The notes under the pieces were generated by a model. The model did no database searches, was not told the DNA's origin, and was given only the letters and a program-made list of their open reading frames with translations. A stretch of 64,000 nt of DNA from Liopterus haemorrhoidalis (lineage: Eukaryota; Arthropoda; Insecta; Coleoptera; Dytiscidae), in the NCBI GenBank assembly GCA_963971575.1, contig OZ020616.1, positions 12,927,575 through 12,991,574 of the forward strand, in the 5' to 3' direction. Each line of letters begins with the position of its first letter. Within the stretch, counting starts at the first letter, position 1. Position numbers and translations under genes: made by a program. Shown here piece by piece: positions 36,101-48,100 of this stretch.

Positions 36101-39100
36101 CCCTATAGTTCTCAATAGTTTCTTATACAAAACTAATAATCGGAAATAAAATTAATAACAATCTATATATCAAAATTTGCAGCGAATTTTTATCTATCTA
36201 ATAGGATATTTTTAATTGTAGAAAAAACTGTTATGTAATTGTAAATAAGCAAATTGCATTATAGACGCCATCTTGTAAACCAATTGACGCATATTTGCGT
36301 ACGATGCGGCAAATTGTACCTAAAGCTTCATTCTACAAATATGTTTACAGCTATTTTGCTCAATTGTGAAACCTACTTATAGTTATTATACTTGGTAGTC
36401 TTATTTTGCCGCCATCTTGAATCTGCCGCGGTTTTCAAAATAGGTGTTACCAGAAAAATGATTTAATCTTCGTAAAGAATACGTATACCAAGTGGCATTC
36501 CATTATCATCAAGTATAATATTTTTCGACGAAGGTTCTAGACTATAAGGAATGAAGTCGAAAAAAATGTTGACGTATTATTTGAACATTTTTACACAAAA
36601 CTATATAAATATAAAATTTATTCGAAACCCACAAATAGATTTAAAAAATTACAGAACAATATCGCTGATGTCTATTTTTAAGTCATTAAGCGATAATATT
36701 TTTACAATAAATGTTTCTATAATTAAAAATATCTTATTAGATAGATAAAAATTCGGTGCAAAATTTGATGTATAGATTGATACTAATATTATTTTAGATT
36801 TTTAGTTTTGTATAAGAAATTAGTAACCACTGGGGGTTATACGCAGCCTTAAGCTGGCCGGTTATGCAGTAGGTCGAAAAATTCGCGTAGCAGTCGTAAG
36901 GTACAAATACTCGAAAAATAGTTTCACAACAAAATGGGAAACGCTCGTACGTTAAAAAGTTAATCGTGCGATTTTTTCCGACTGTACTCAGTACTGTCTT
37001 TCACCTGCGAGCTTGAGATAGCCTGACTATATTAGTTTCTATTTTTTCCGCGATGTGCTTTTTAAACTCTAAACAGTTTTTCCAAATGTTGGTCAGAGAA
37101 TTGTACAAGTATGCCAAATTTCAACTTTCTAGGTCCAGCCAATTTCTGTCGGACAGACATACACATAAGTGACGGAATACGGTTTTTTTTAATCATACCT
37201 ACAAAATCCTAAAAACCTACTAAGAACGAGTTCCTTAGCTAGTCTAACATATAATATTACAAAGATACGGAATATTAAATATTAGTCATAGTATAAACAT
37301 GTCGACTACATACAAGGAAAATTCAAATACAAATAAACATATTTTCTGGACAATTAAATCATCAAACTGGCAAAAAATTAGTGTAATTAAAAAAAAATTA
37401 ATCTTAAAATAGCTAGAAAACATTTTTAAATAATTTATTTATAATTAAAATAAAATAATTTACTTATTTATTTTCTGTAAAATAATAAATAAACATTTGA
37501 ATTTATAAACTGATACTAAATTTACAAACAAGCATTACAACTTCTTTATCTAAATTCTTGCCCTTTGGCTTCATAGTAAGACGCAAGAAACGTAAAAATT
37601 TTACCTAACAGAATAAATGTGGACTTATATACAGTGAATTTATTCTTTTATGCAACATGTACTATGTCATTACCATGGATACAGTTTTTAACAGCAATAT
37701 AAATCGTGTTCATTTTCATTTGCAACTTAGACAATTAGTGTGTATACTTTCGCTCATTACTGATTTAAAAATTAATCAACATGTATATACAGATGAACAA
37801 AAAATAATGATGGTAACTTGGTATAATTCCCAAATGAGTTTAAGAGAAGTTTTTGCTGTATTTAGTGCAACTTATCCAGATCGGCCAATACCAAATCCCT
37901 CTACAATTTCAAGACTAGTTAATAAATTTCATCGCGACGGATGTCTTAAGTCAAAACATAATAAAAAAAAGAACAACATCCCATGTGCTTACAGAAGAGA
38001 AGCAGTTGGAAATATTATTACAAGTGGAAGAAAAAAATCAAAATACTTTAAGATCAATTGCACAAACCGTTGGTGTCAGTACTGGATCTGTTTTTAACTT
38101 CTTAAAAAAAAAAAGTTTCGATCATACAAATTTCAAAATCATCAAGAATTGTTAGAAAGGGACGCAGCAGTACGTATGGATTTTTGTTTTGAATTGTTTG
38201 AAAAAATTAATTCCGACCCAACAATGCTTCAAAGAATTTTATTTACAGACGAAGCAACGTTTACTCTAAATGGTGAAGTGCACAGACAAAATTTTAGGTA
38301 CTGGAGTCGAGAAAATTCACATTTGTTTCATTCCTCCCGAACTCAAAATCCGCAAAAATTAAATGTTCGGGCAGGGATAATAGGAACCAATATTATAGGG
38401 CCTTTTTTTATTGACGGTAACCTTAATGCCGCAAAATGTCTAGCCCTTTTGCAAAATCAAATATTACCTGCGTTGCGAAACCTGAATATTAATGGACAAG
38501 TATGGTTTCAACATGATGGCGCACAAGTCCATTATTCTAGAATAGTTAAAGAAAATTTACATAGAACTTTCCCAAAAAGCTGGATTGGAAGAGGAGGGTC
38601 GATGAATTGGCCAGCGAGATCTCCGGATTTGGCACCCAATGATTTTTTTTTATTGGGGATATTTAAAGGCCAAAGTATATAATGAAGAACTTAGGGATGT
38701 TGCTGTACTGCAAGACATAATTGTTTAAGCATCCAATAATATATCTCAAGAGCAATTGCTGAATGTTTTGAATCATTTTTATGATCGCTTAACATTTTGT
38801 ATGCAAGTAAACGGAGAAACTTTTGAACATTTATTATAAGTTTTTATTAGTTATTTATTTATTATTATTATTATTTTTTTTTTTTTTTTTTTAATTTGTA
38901 TTTTCAATAAAATATTTTGATTTTGCTAGTAAATATGGTTTCTTCTATGTTGCAAATGAAAATGAACACGATTTATATTGCTGCCAAAAACTATATCCAT
39001 GGTAATGACATAGTACATGTTGCGTAAAAGAATAAATTCACTGTATATACATATGTATATTTCGCATGAAAAGCATATAACAAAACAGAAAATAATGAAG

Positions 39101-42100
39101 CATTTCTAAAGAGTATATAATAAGTTCAAAATGGTTAAAGAAAAACTTCCAGGCCGTCCAACCACTGCTTGGCAGCTACGGAGATCTCATTTAACTCTAC
39201 AATACCACCGGCGAATCTACGTAGAAGACGATCATTCCAGATATGTTCAACAGTTTGAGAAAACGCTCCACAATCACATTCTGGGGAAGATGATATACCC
39301 CAATTATATAAAAAAAAAACATTGCATCTACCGTGACCAGTTCTTATGCAATTAAGTTGTTTCCACATTGTCTAGGGAGATCGAAACCAATAAGTTTTTC
39401 AGATGCATCAGTAACTATAGCGCCATTCTTCACTCTTGTTTCGTTCCATAAACCATTTCTAGATGCTTTGGTATCCAAAGGTGCTTTAAGTTTATGATCA
39501 ATCCAAACAGGAGTTCTTGATTTCTGTCATAAGGCAGGCAGAGAGTACAAGACAACTTTAATCGGTATATAATCACAAATGTGGCCTTACTTAGAAATTA
39601 ATCGGTATATGTATAAATAAATTATAGGGCCAGTTGAAATGCTAACGACGTGGATTTTATATAATATAGGGTCACAGACAATGGCGGTGTAAGCGCGAGG
39701 CTTCATAAACAGTTAAATATCTCTCGTATTTAATACTCTGTTGTATGTTTTTTTTTTTTTTTTTTATTGTAGACTGTTATATATATAACGGCTACAGCGA
39801 ATCGACGACCGCACTTCGCTACTAAAAGAAAAATATTTCACAAATCTCGAAGAGAATGGGGACCACTCTCGTCATATTATGAGCCTCTTAGGCTTATGAC
39901 GAAGAGGCCAGTTATGACTGTAAATGCCAGTTCTGTATACGAACATTTTACCACAAATAGCGCAGAGATAATTATAAGCAGAATCAGACAACAACGTCTA
40001 GAGTCTGGATTTGCGTTTATTGCATAGTAGTGTGGCACGCTCAATACGTGTTCGTTCGTACTGCTGTATTCCATTTGTCACTAGATTGCGCCATGTACTA
40101 ATTTCTAGTAGGGTTGTACATCGAAGGCAAAACATCGATGTTTAACATCGATGTTAACATCGGCGCCTTACTATCGATGTTTAAAAACATCGAAGGAAAA
40201 ACATCGATGTATCGGAAACATCGATGTTTTATTAATATTAAAAAAAGCTATTTATTTATATTATATAGGTTTTATTTAGTAATGTAAAGATAAAATACGA
40301 AAAAAGTAACATATAATACACAAAAAGCATTTATTATATTTTGAAATAGAAATATTCCTTTTAAATAGTAATTAATTTCACATTAACATTATTATACCCA
40401 ATATAAAAATCCTAATTTGTACCTACAGTGTATTCCAAACGATTAGGCGGAACTAACCGCAATTTTCATTTTTGTAATTTGTCATTAGATATTTTTTTAT
40501 ATATTGAAGTTGACTTTTCCTGAACAAAATGATCAAAAGCTTCAATCAATCGGTAAAAGTAACTAGAATTGAAAATCTAATTCCGCCTAAACCAAAGGAA
40601 CAGACATTACTATTTTTACATTTCTAAAATGAAATATTGGATTTTAATACAATACTAATATAGTAATCTTAATGTTAATTTTATATTATTTAACATAAAT
40701 ATAACACTGTCATACACAATTATTTTTATACTTTTTTAAGTTGAAATAAAGTCTGTTCCTTTGGTTTAGGCGGAACTAGATTTTCAATTCTAGTTACTTT
40801 TACCGATTAATTGAAGCTTTTGATCAATTTGTTCAGGAAAAGCCAACTTCAATATATAAAAAAATAGGTAATGACAACTTAACAAAAATCCAGGGATTGG
40901 AGGAATAACAACTGGGAAAATGTCAACATGACTCAAAAAGAAAAAGTGTGTTGGCGTCTTTGGTCGTTCGCATTGTTTGCAAAAATTAGAAGTTTCTTCT
41001 TATTTTTTCGTATTCTGCTAACTGCTAAGAAAGAAGAATAAGAACTAACACTATTAGTATTGTTATATCACAATAGATGGCGCTTATATTTTGTGTACTA
41101 ATTTTAATAAAAATTAAATTTTTAAGATTCCAGCGCCTCTAGCGGTAGTTTCTGAATTTCAAAGTTTAAACATCGACATCGGTAGTAGACATCGATGTTT
41201 TATCGATACTATCGCCAGCTGACCATCGATGGTAAAAACATCGATGTTTTTAAAACAAACATCGATGTTTTCGATACATCGATGTTTTTTTCCCATCCCT
41301 AATTTCTAGGACCATATTTTTTTGTTTCTATTCACATCTTTCTGTTTTCTATGAGCATATATAAATTTTCCCTCTATTTCAATTCTTTTCAGAACTATAA
41401 AACACTCAAAAACTCATTAGGAAATATAAACAGCTGACAAATATCGATCGTTAAGTAGAAATCGATATAAATTTCTGTCACTGTCTTAATTTCTTAATTT
41501 ATATTGTGAACACTACTTAATTTCTACGTACAAATTTTATATGAAGTACTAATTTCACGTTAATTCTAATTTCTAATTTGGAGTTTCTGAATGAAGCATT
41601 AGAAATTACTACAACTATGCAGTCTCCTTCCAACTTTGAGTACAGTAATCTTTTGGGTAACCTAGTATTTGGCATTCGTATGACGTATCCAACCCACCGC
41701 AACTGAATTTGGTACAACATGGCCTCAATACTGACGATATTAGCTTAAGTCAAAACTTCTGTATTCGGCACAAAATCTTGTCATTTGACTCTCAGTATCT
41801 TTTTAAGGCATCTTTAGTGGAATCTTTCTAGAGTTTTTACATGCCGTCTATAGACACCACGATTCACTGCTGTAGAGAAGTACAGGGAGTACAGCGGCCT
41901 TGTATATCATTATCATTGTTTTAAGCTGTAAATCTCGGCAGCTCCATACAAATAATCTTAGAGCACCGAAAGCCTCGTATGCAGGATATTCTTTGTAATA
42001 CTTCATCATCAAACGAACTGTTGCAAGATAATATGCCTAAGTACTAAAGACGTTGCATTAACGTCTTTGCCATTTTTTGTTTAAAATATGAATGCTGCTG

Positions 42101-45100
42101 CTATGACTATTGTGTGACCAGATGGCAGTTTTTTTTTCTAAATTAATGTTTAAACCAAAGTTTGTAGCAGCGGTTGTAAACAGGTTTATTGCAGCCTGCA
42201 ATACAGTTGTTGAGTGGAAAAACATACAATAGTCTGCATTTACCAGGTCTACAAGTATGAAATGAGTTTTTTTTTTTTTTAATAAAACACATTAAACTCA
42301 AAAGAACAGTAAAAGTTTATTTATTAAAAGTATGCTCCAGTAGAATTTATACATTTTCCCCACCTTTCAGGCAATTTATGAATACCTCGCCAGTAGAACT
42401 CTTCCCCTTTCCCCGCAAACCATTCATCTAGCCATTCTTTCACATTTTCATATGAACAAAAGTGCTGCTCGGCAAGTGCGTGACCCATCGCTGCGAACAA
42501 GTGGTAATCTGAAGGGGCCAAGTCTGGTGAGTAAGCGGCATGGGGTAGCACTTCCCACTTGAGTGCCTCCAATGTGTTGCAAACTGCTTTTGCCTTATGT
42601 CATGGAGCGTTATCGTGAAGAAAGATTACCTTGTGCTGTCTTCTTTCGTATTCTGGTCGTTTTATGAGCAGCGAATGGTTCAGTTCGATCAGTTGTTGTT
42701 GGTAGCGTTGGGTATTAACTGTTTCACCAGGTTTTAAAAATTCATAATAGACCTTTTGGTCCCAACAAATACAGAGCATTGTCTTTTTGCCAAAGCGATT
42801 CGGTCTTGCAGTTGATGTGGATGGTGAGCCTGGGTTCACCCATGATTTTTTGCGTTTGGGATTTTCAAAATAATTCCATTTTTCATCGCCAGTAATGATA
42901 CGATGCAAAAAAGACTTTCTTTTGTATCGTGCAAGCAAAATTTCACAAGTGTTTTTGCGTTTTTCCATCTGCTTCTCATTCAATGCATGTGGAACCCATC
43001 TGCAGACTTTCTGGATCTTACCCATCTCCCGTAGGCGATTGGAAACAGGTTGTTGACTAACGCCTAACTGCTCTGCTGGTTGTTTTTGTGATTGACTATC
43101 GTCTTCCTGTAGCAATGTTTCCAATTTTGTATCTTCATATTTTTTTGGAGGTTTTCCATGTTCTTTGTCTGTAGATCAAAGTCACCACTTTTGAAACGCC
43201 GAAACCATCGTTCACACGTATCTTGCGATGGAGCATATTCACCATAAGCTTCTCGAAGCAGTCGGTATGATTCAGCAGCAGTTTTTTTCAAATGAAAACA
43301 AAACAGTAGTACTGTCCGCGAATGCTCTTTATTTGGCACAAAATTTGACATTTTTAACACAGTAAAACAAAACTCTATGATCACTTTTCAAATTTTAATC
43401 TATGCGCATTTGACACTTAATGATAACTTAACAAAACGCCATATGTGTTGAAACTTTGAACTATAAACTCTGCGCGGCAAGTTTGAAAAAAATCCGCATT
43501 TCATACTTGTAGACCTGGTAAAAGTTCTTTTACTACCCCATGTTTATAGATTTGTGCTTTGAATTGTAACGGGATAGATTTAATAATCCACCATCTAAAC
43601 GGAATCGTACATTAACACCTCCATTGTTATTAAAAGCATACTGAAGCCTGGAATTTAAGAACAGCGCTAAAAGAATGGATCCAATACTCAACCTTGCTTT
43701 GTTTCATTGTTAAAAGCTGCCGAAGTCCTATCATTATAAGCAGCAGTCGTAATATAAACTATTATGACCATGTAGTATCAAGTAACTTTCGAATTTAATG
43801 TTATACTTTATCTTCAATAATAAAAAAACTTGTTTGGGTAATGTACTTTCAACCATCTTGTTAAATATTTCCTGATTGGTTGAATGTTGATATGTCATTT
43901 AAAGTTTTAAAATTAGTTATGTAGGTGAATTTTGAAATTTGGCATTCATTGAATGAAGTAACTAATAGAATTTGGCATGCGATCTCTGGCGCCAGTAAAA
44001 TTAAACTCTTTAATAGGCGTCTATAAATTCTAGCGTCACATATCAATGATTAATTTAACTATATTATACAATAAAAAACAATGACTCAGCAGAAACTATA
44101 TTTAAAAAAAAAACTAGTTGAGATCTCCGTATTTCGTACGTTTTTAATTAGATAATTAATTTCTTAGCTTCGTGCGAAACTAAATTTTGAAATCCAGTGA
44201 CTTTTAATGATTGGATGGCTCTTTGAAACCAACTGTTTTTAACATAGACTAAACAAAGTTATTGTCTTTTACTAGACATAGACAAAGACAATATAGCCGA
44301 CCGGCTTAGCGTAGTGGTAACACATGTGCTCTGCGTTGCTAAGGTCTCTGGTTAGAATCCCATTCAGGCATGGAATTTTCAAAAAAATAAGAACTGTCCT
44401 GGCTAATTGCCGAAGCAGCAAAGGTCGTTAAAAGTAAATTAAATAAATAAGAAAATATAGTCTATTCAAAAGTTTAAACAGAACTAAACGAAATTTAAAT
44501 TTTCTTAAATTTTCAAGAGCTCATTTTTTACATTTCATTGAAATTGTTAAACAACATGGTCAAAAACCTCCCTTAAATTATATTACACATCGTCAAAGCT
44601 TTGCCAAATACTCAGTAAAAGTATTTAAAATACCAAAAACTGATCAAAATATTTGAAAGTATTTGAAATAATGTATTTCAATACCAATCAAAATATTTGA
44701 AATAATGTAAATAATATAAATGGAAATACTAGGAAAATATTTGAAATACTAGGAAATATTTGAAATAATATGGAAATATATGAAATATGTACTAGGGAAA
44801 TATTAGAAATAATAGGTGATTATTTGAAATTACTAGGAAATATTTGAAATACTAGGGAACATTTGAAATAATAGGTAATTATTTAAAATACTAGAAAATA
44901 TTTAAAATACTAGGAAATATTTGAAATAATAGGTAATTATTTAAAATACTAGAAAATATTTGAAATACCAGGGAAATATTTGAAATACCAGGGAAATATT
45001 TGAAATACCAGGATATTTGAAATATGTACTAGGGAAATATTTGAAATAATACAAAGGTTGCCTTTTATATTTTGGGATTTTAGGTCAAAAACAATTATTT

Positions 45101-48100
45101 ATCAACAAAAGTGGCTTTATTGTTTTCCAAAATATTCTCCATGAAGATCAATACACTTTTGTATGCGTTAGAACCATTTTTCAATATATATGGGGAAGGA
45201 AATATATGAAATATGTACTAGGGAAATATTTGAAATATCAGAGAAATATTTGAAGTATTAGGTTATATTTGAAATATTTTCTAAGGAAACATTTGAAATA
45301 CTAGGAAAATATTTAAAATACTAGGAAATATTTGAAATAATATGGAAATATATGAAATATGTACTAGGGAAATATTAGAAATAATAGGTATTTATTTGAA
45401 ATTACTAGGAAATACATGAAATACCAGGGAAATATTTGAAGTATTAGGATATATTTGCAATATTTTCTAAGGAAACATTTGAAATACTAGGTAAATATTT
45501 AAAATACTAAAAAATATTTGAAATAATAGGTAATTATTTAAAATACTAGAAAATATTTGAAATACCAGCGAAATATTTGAAATACTAGAAAATATTTAAA
45601 ATAATAGGGAAATATTTAAAATACCAGGGAAATATTTGAAATATTAGGATTTATTTGAAATATTTACTAAGAAAATATTTGAAATAACAGGAAAATATTT
45701 GAAATACTAGGAAAATATTTGAAATACTGGGACAATATTTGAAATACTAGGATATATTTGAAATACTTCTAAAGTATTTCAAATAACGACATTTTCAGAC
45801 AACAAATATCAAATACAGATACCACGAAGAAAGTATTTGTAAATCCAAATATCAAGAGCATTTTTTTTAAGTTTTGAAATACAATATTTCAAATACCAGA
45901 AATTAATTGAAATACTTTTTCAAATACTTTATTCCAAATATTCCCAGCTTTGCACATCATAAGAGAACATAATAAATATAAGGACTTACCGGAAGTACTG
46001 GCCATCGGACTCCCACCGGAAGGTACACTTTGCCCTAACATACTCCTGTCCGGACTACTGTAATCCTTCTTCAACAGCAATTCATGAAGCGTGCTGTGTT
46101 TCTGTTGCAATATACTGGCAGCAGAAGTTGGAGGACTTGCAGGATTCCTCACCAATGATCCTGTCGAGCTATGCTGACTAGCAGGACTAAAAGCTTGAAC
46201 TGGAGTCTTTGAATTAAATGGATCGAAAGGTGATGATGGAATACTAGAGGTTGGATCGAGTGAATCTTTGTAAAATCCAAGTAAGTTCTATGAAAAAAAA
46301 AATAATAGTCATGCATACAATAGTTAATTTTATATGAAGTAGGCATTTGCACACATTTCAAGGTTTCGTAGGTATCTAGTGAAATTTTTTTAACTGCAAT
46401 TTTGCCCATTTTTTTTTTTTTTAACAATTTATGTCTTCTCATTTCATGTCCCACAAGAAATATTAAATATATCTTTTCAGATTAAGTGGGTAATAAGGTA
46501 GGAATTGCACATTTTCATCAAATTAATATATTAAAAAAATTGTTTTTGTAAACAGGTGCGTACCCAAGGGCGACTCAGGAACTTGAGCCCCCAGGACTTT
46601 AAAAACACGTGTATTTAAGGAGCACTTGTGAATTCTAGAACCCATGAATTTTTATTTTTTTTTATTCGTTTTTACTTGCCCGACCTTAATATATAAGGGG
46701 CAAGTATTGTAATCGCGAAAATTTTCGATGTCGAGATTTTGACTGATGACCACGTTTCATGGTCCAGGGAATCCAAAAAACCTATTTTCGAAGTGGCGTC
46801 CGTATGTGTGTGTGTCTGTATGTGTGTGTGTGTGTCTGTGTGTATACACGATAACTCAAAAACGGTTTAACTTAAAGAGTTCGTTCTGGTACTAAAAAAT
46901 TCTCCTAATAACTGGGAAGAACCCTATTGTTTTTTATTAAAATCCGAAACCGGAAACGGAAGTTATTAAACATTAAAAATTTTAAAAAATCGTAACTAGT
47001 AAACCAAGCCTTGGACATAAAATTGTATTCGATATAATTTGATGTATTTTTGAAGATTTACCTAAATCTTTTTTTAAATTAAAAAAAAAATTAAAAAAAT
47101 TCGTAACTAGTAAACCAAGATTTGGACATAAAATTGTATTCGATATAATTTGATGTATTTTTGAAGATTTACCTAAATCTTTTTTTAAATTAAAAAAAAA
47201 ATTAAAAAAATTCGTAACTAGTAAACCAAGCCTTGGACAAAAAAATGTATTGGACATAATTTGATGTATTTTTGAAGATTTACCTAAATCTTTTTTAAAA
47301 TTTAAAAAAATATATATATAACGGGTGTTTTTTTTAGAGGTATAGAACTTTAAGTTGGCATTACTGTTCAAGATGGCGACCGATTTAACAGCTGTCAAGT
47401 GATTTATTCTCAGTTTGGTTTGGCAATTCATCATGAATAGACTCACGCCTGAACAACGCTTGCAAATAGTGCAATTTTATTTCGAAAATAATGGTTCTGT
47501 GCGGAATACGTATCGCGCACTACGTCCATTTGATCGTCGACAAAATCGTCCATCAGAGCAGTTAATTCGATTAACCATGGAACGTTTTCGCACCACGTTT
47601 ACTCTTATTGATAACTCGCATCCCCAGAGACGCCGTACGGTGCGTACAGAAGAAGCTATTGGTACTGTAGAGCGTAGCATTGAGGAAGACCCGAATGAGT
47701 CCATCCGCCATCGAGCACAGGAATTGGATCTGTGTCCATCCACTTTATGGACAGCCATGATGTCCAGGAGCTGTGGTTCCAACAAGACGGCGCAACATGT
47801 CACACAGCTCGTGCCACAATCGATTTATTGAAAGACACGTTTGGTGACCGCCTAATTTCACGTTTTGGACCTGTGAATTGGCCTCCAAGATCTTGTGATT
47901 TAACACCGCTGGACTACTTTCTGTGGGGCTATGTAAAGTCATTGGTCTATGCGGATAAGCCACAAACGCTTGACCATTTGGAAGACAACATTCGCCGTGT
48001 TATTGCCGATATACGGCCACAAATGTTGGAAAAAGTCATCGAAAATTGGACGTCCAGATTGGACTACATCCGAGCCAGCCGTGGCGATCATATGCCAGAA

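Larger units (their letters stand above)
35811..37225 (-). mobile_element. Helentron-like element, copy H7, split by nested elements
   Basis: Left part 35811-36072 matches the H2 segment with ATTCTGGTTCTCATCAATGT; the right part from about 37031 has GTATGCCAAATTTCAACTTT, a short GGACAGACATACAC tract and ends ACCTACAAAATCCTAAAAA. About 960 bp of other elements lie between. Confidence 0.5.
40109..41301. mobile_element. Second ATCGATG-rich hAT-like element with nested MITEs
   Basis: Ends TAGGGTTGTACATCGA and, in reverse complement, TAGGGATGGGAAAAAAACAT. Perfect 8-bp duplication ATTTCTAG at 40101-40108 and 41302-41309. Subterminal ACATCGATGTTT words on both sides. Confidence 0.85.
41590..43740 (-). 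pseudogene. LINE reverse transcriptase, decayed, split by mariner copy 2
   Basis: On the minus strand, upstream of the mariner: [19 protein letters not shown], matching the segment of LINE RTs with YR-DG-L-NLRR. Downstream of it: [20 protein letters not shown] (in place of the FADD box), [33 protein letters not shown] and [20 protein letters not shown]. Order and spacing fit one RT copy. Several stops and shifts are present. Confidence 0.75.

Noticed and set aside
44290..44370. A true tRNA gene
   Set aside because: A- and B-box-like motifs are present but the stems do not pair well and a SINE-like tail follows; a tRNA-derived SINE fits better.
46982..47446. Minus-strand 154-codon open frame with repeated [15 protein letters not shown] peptide
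   Set aside because: Three tandem copies of a non-coding repeat segment generate it.
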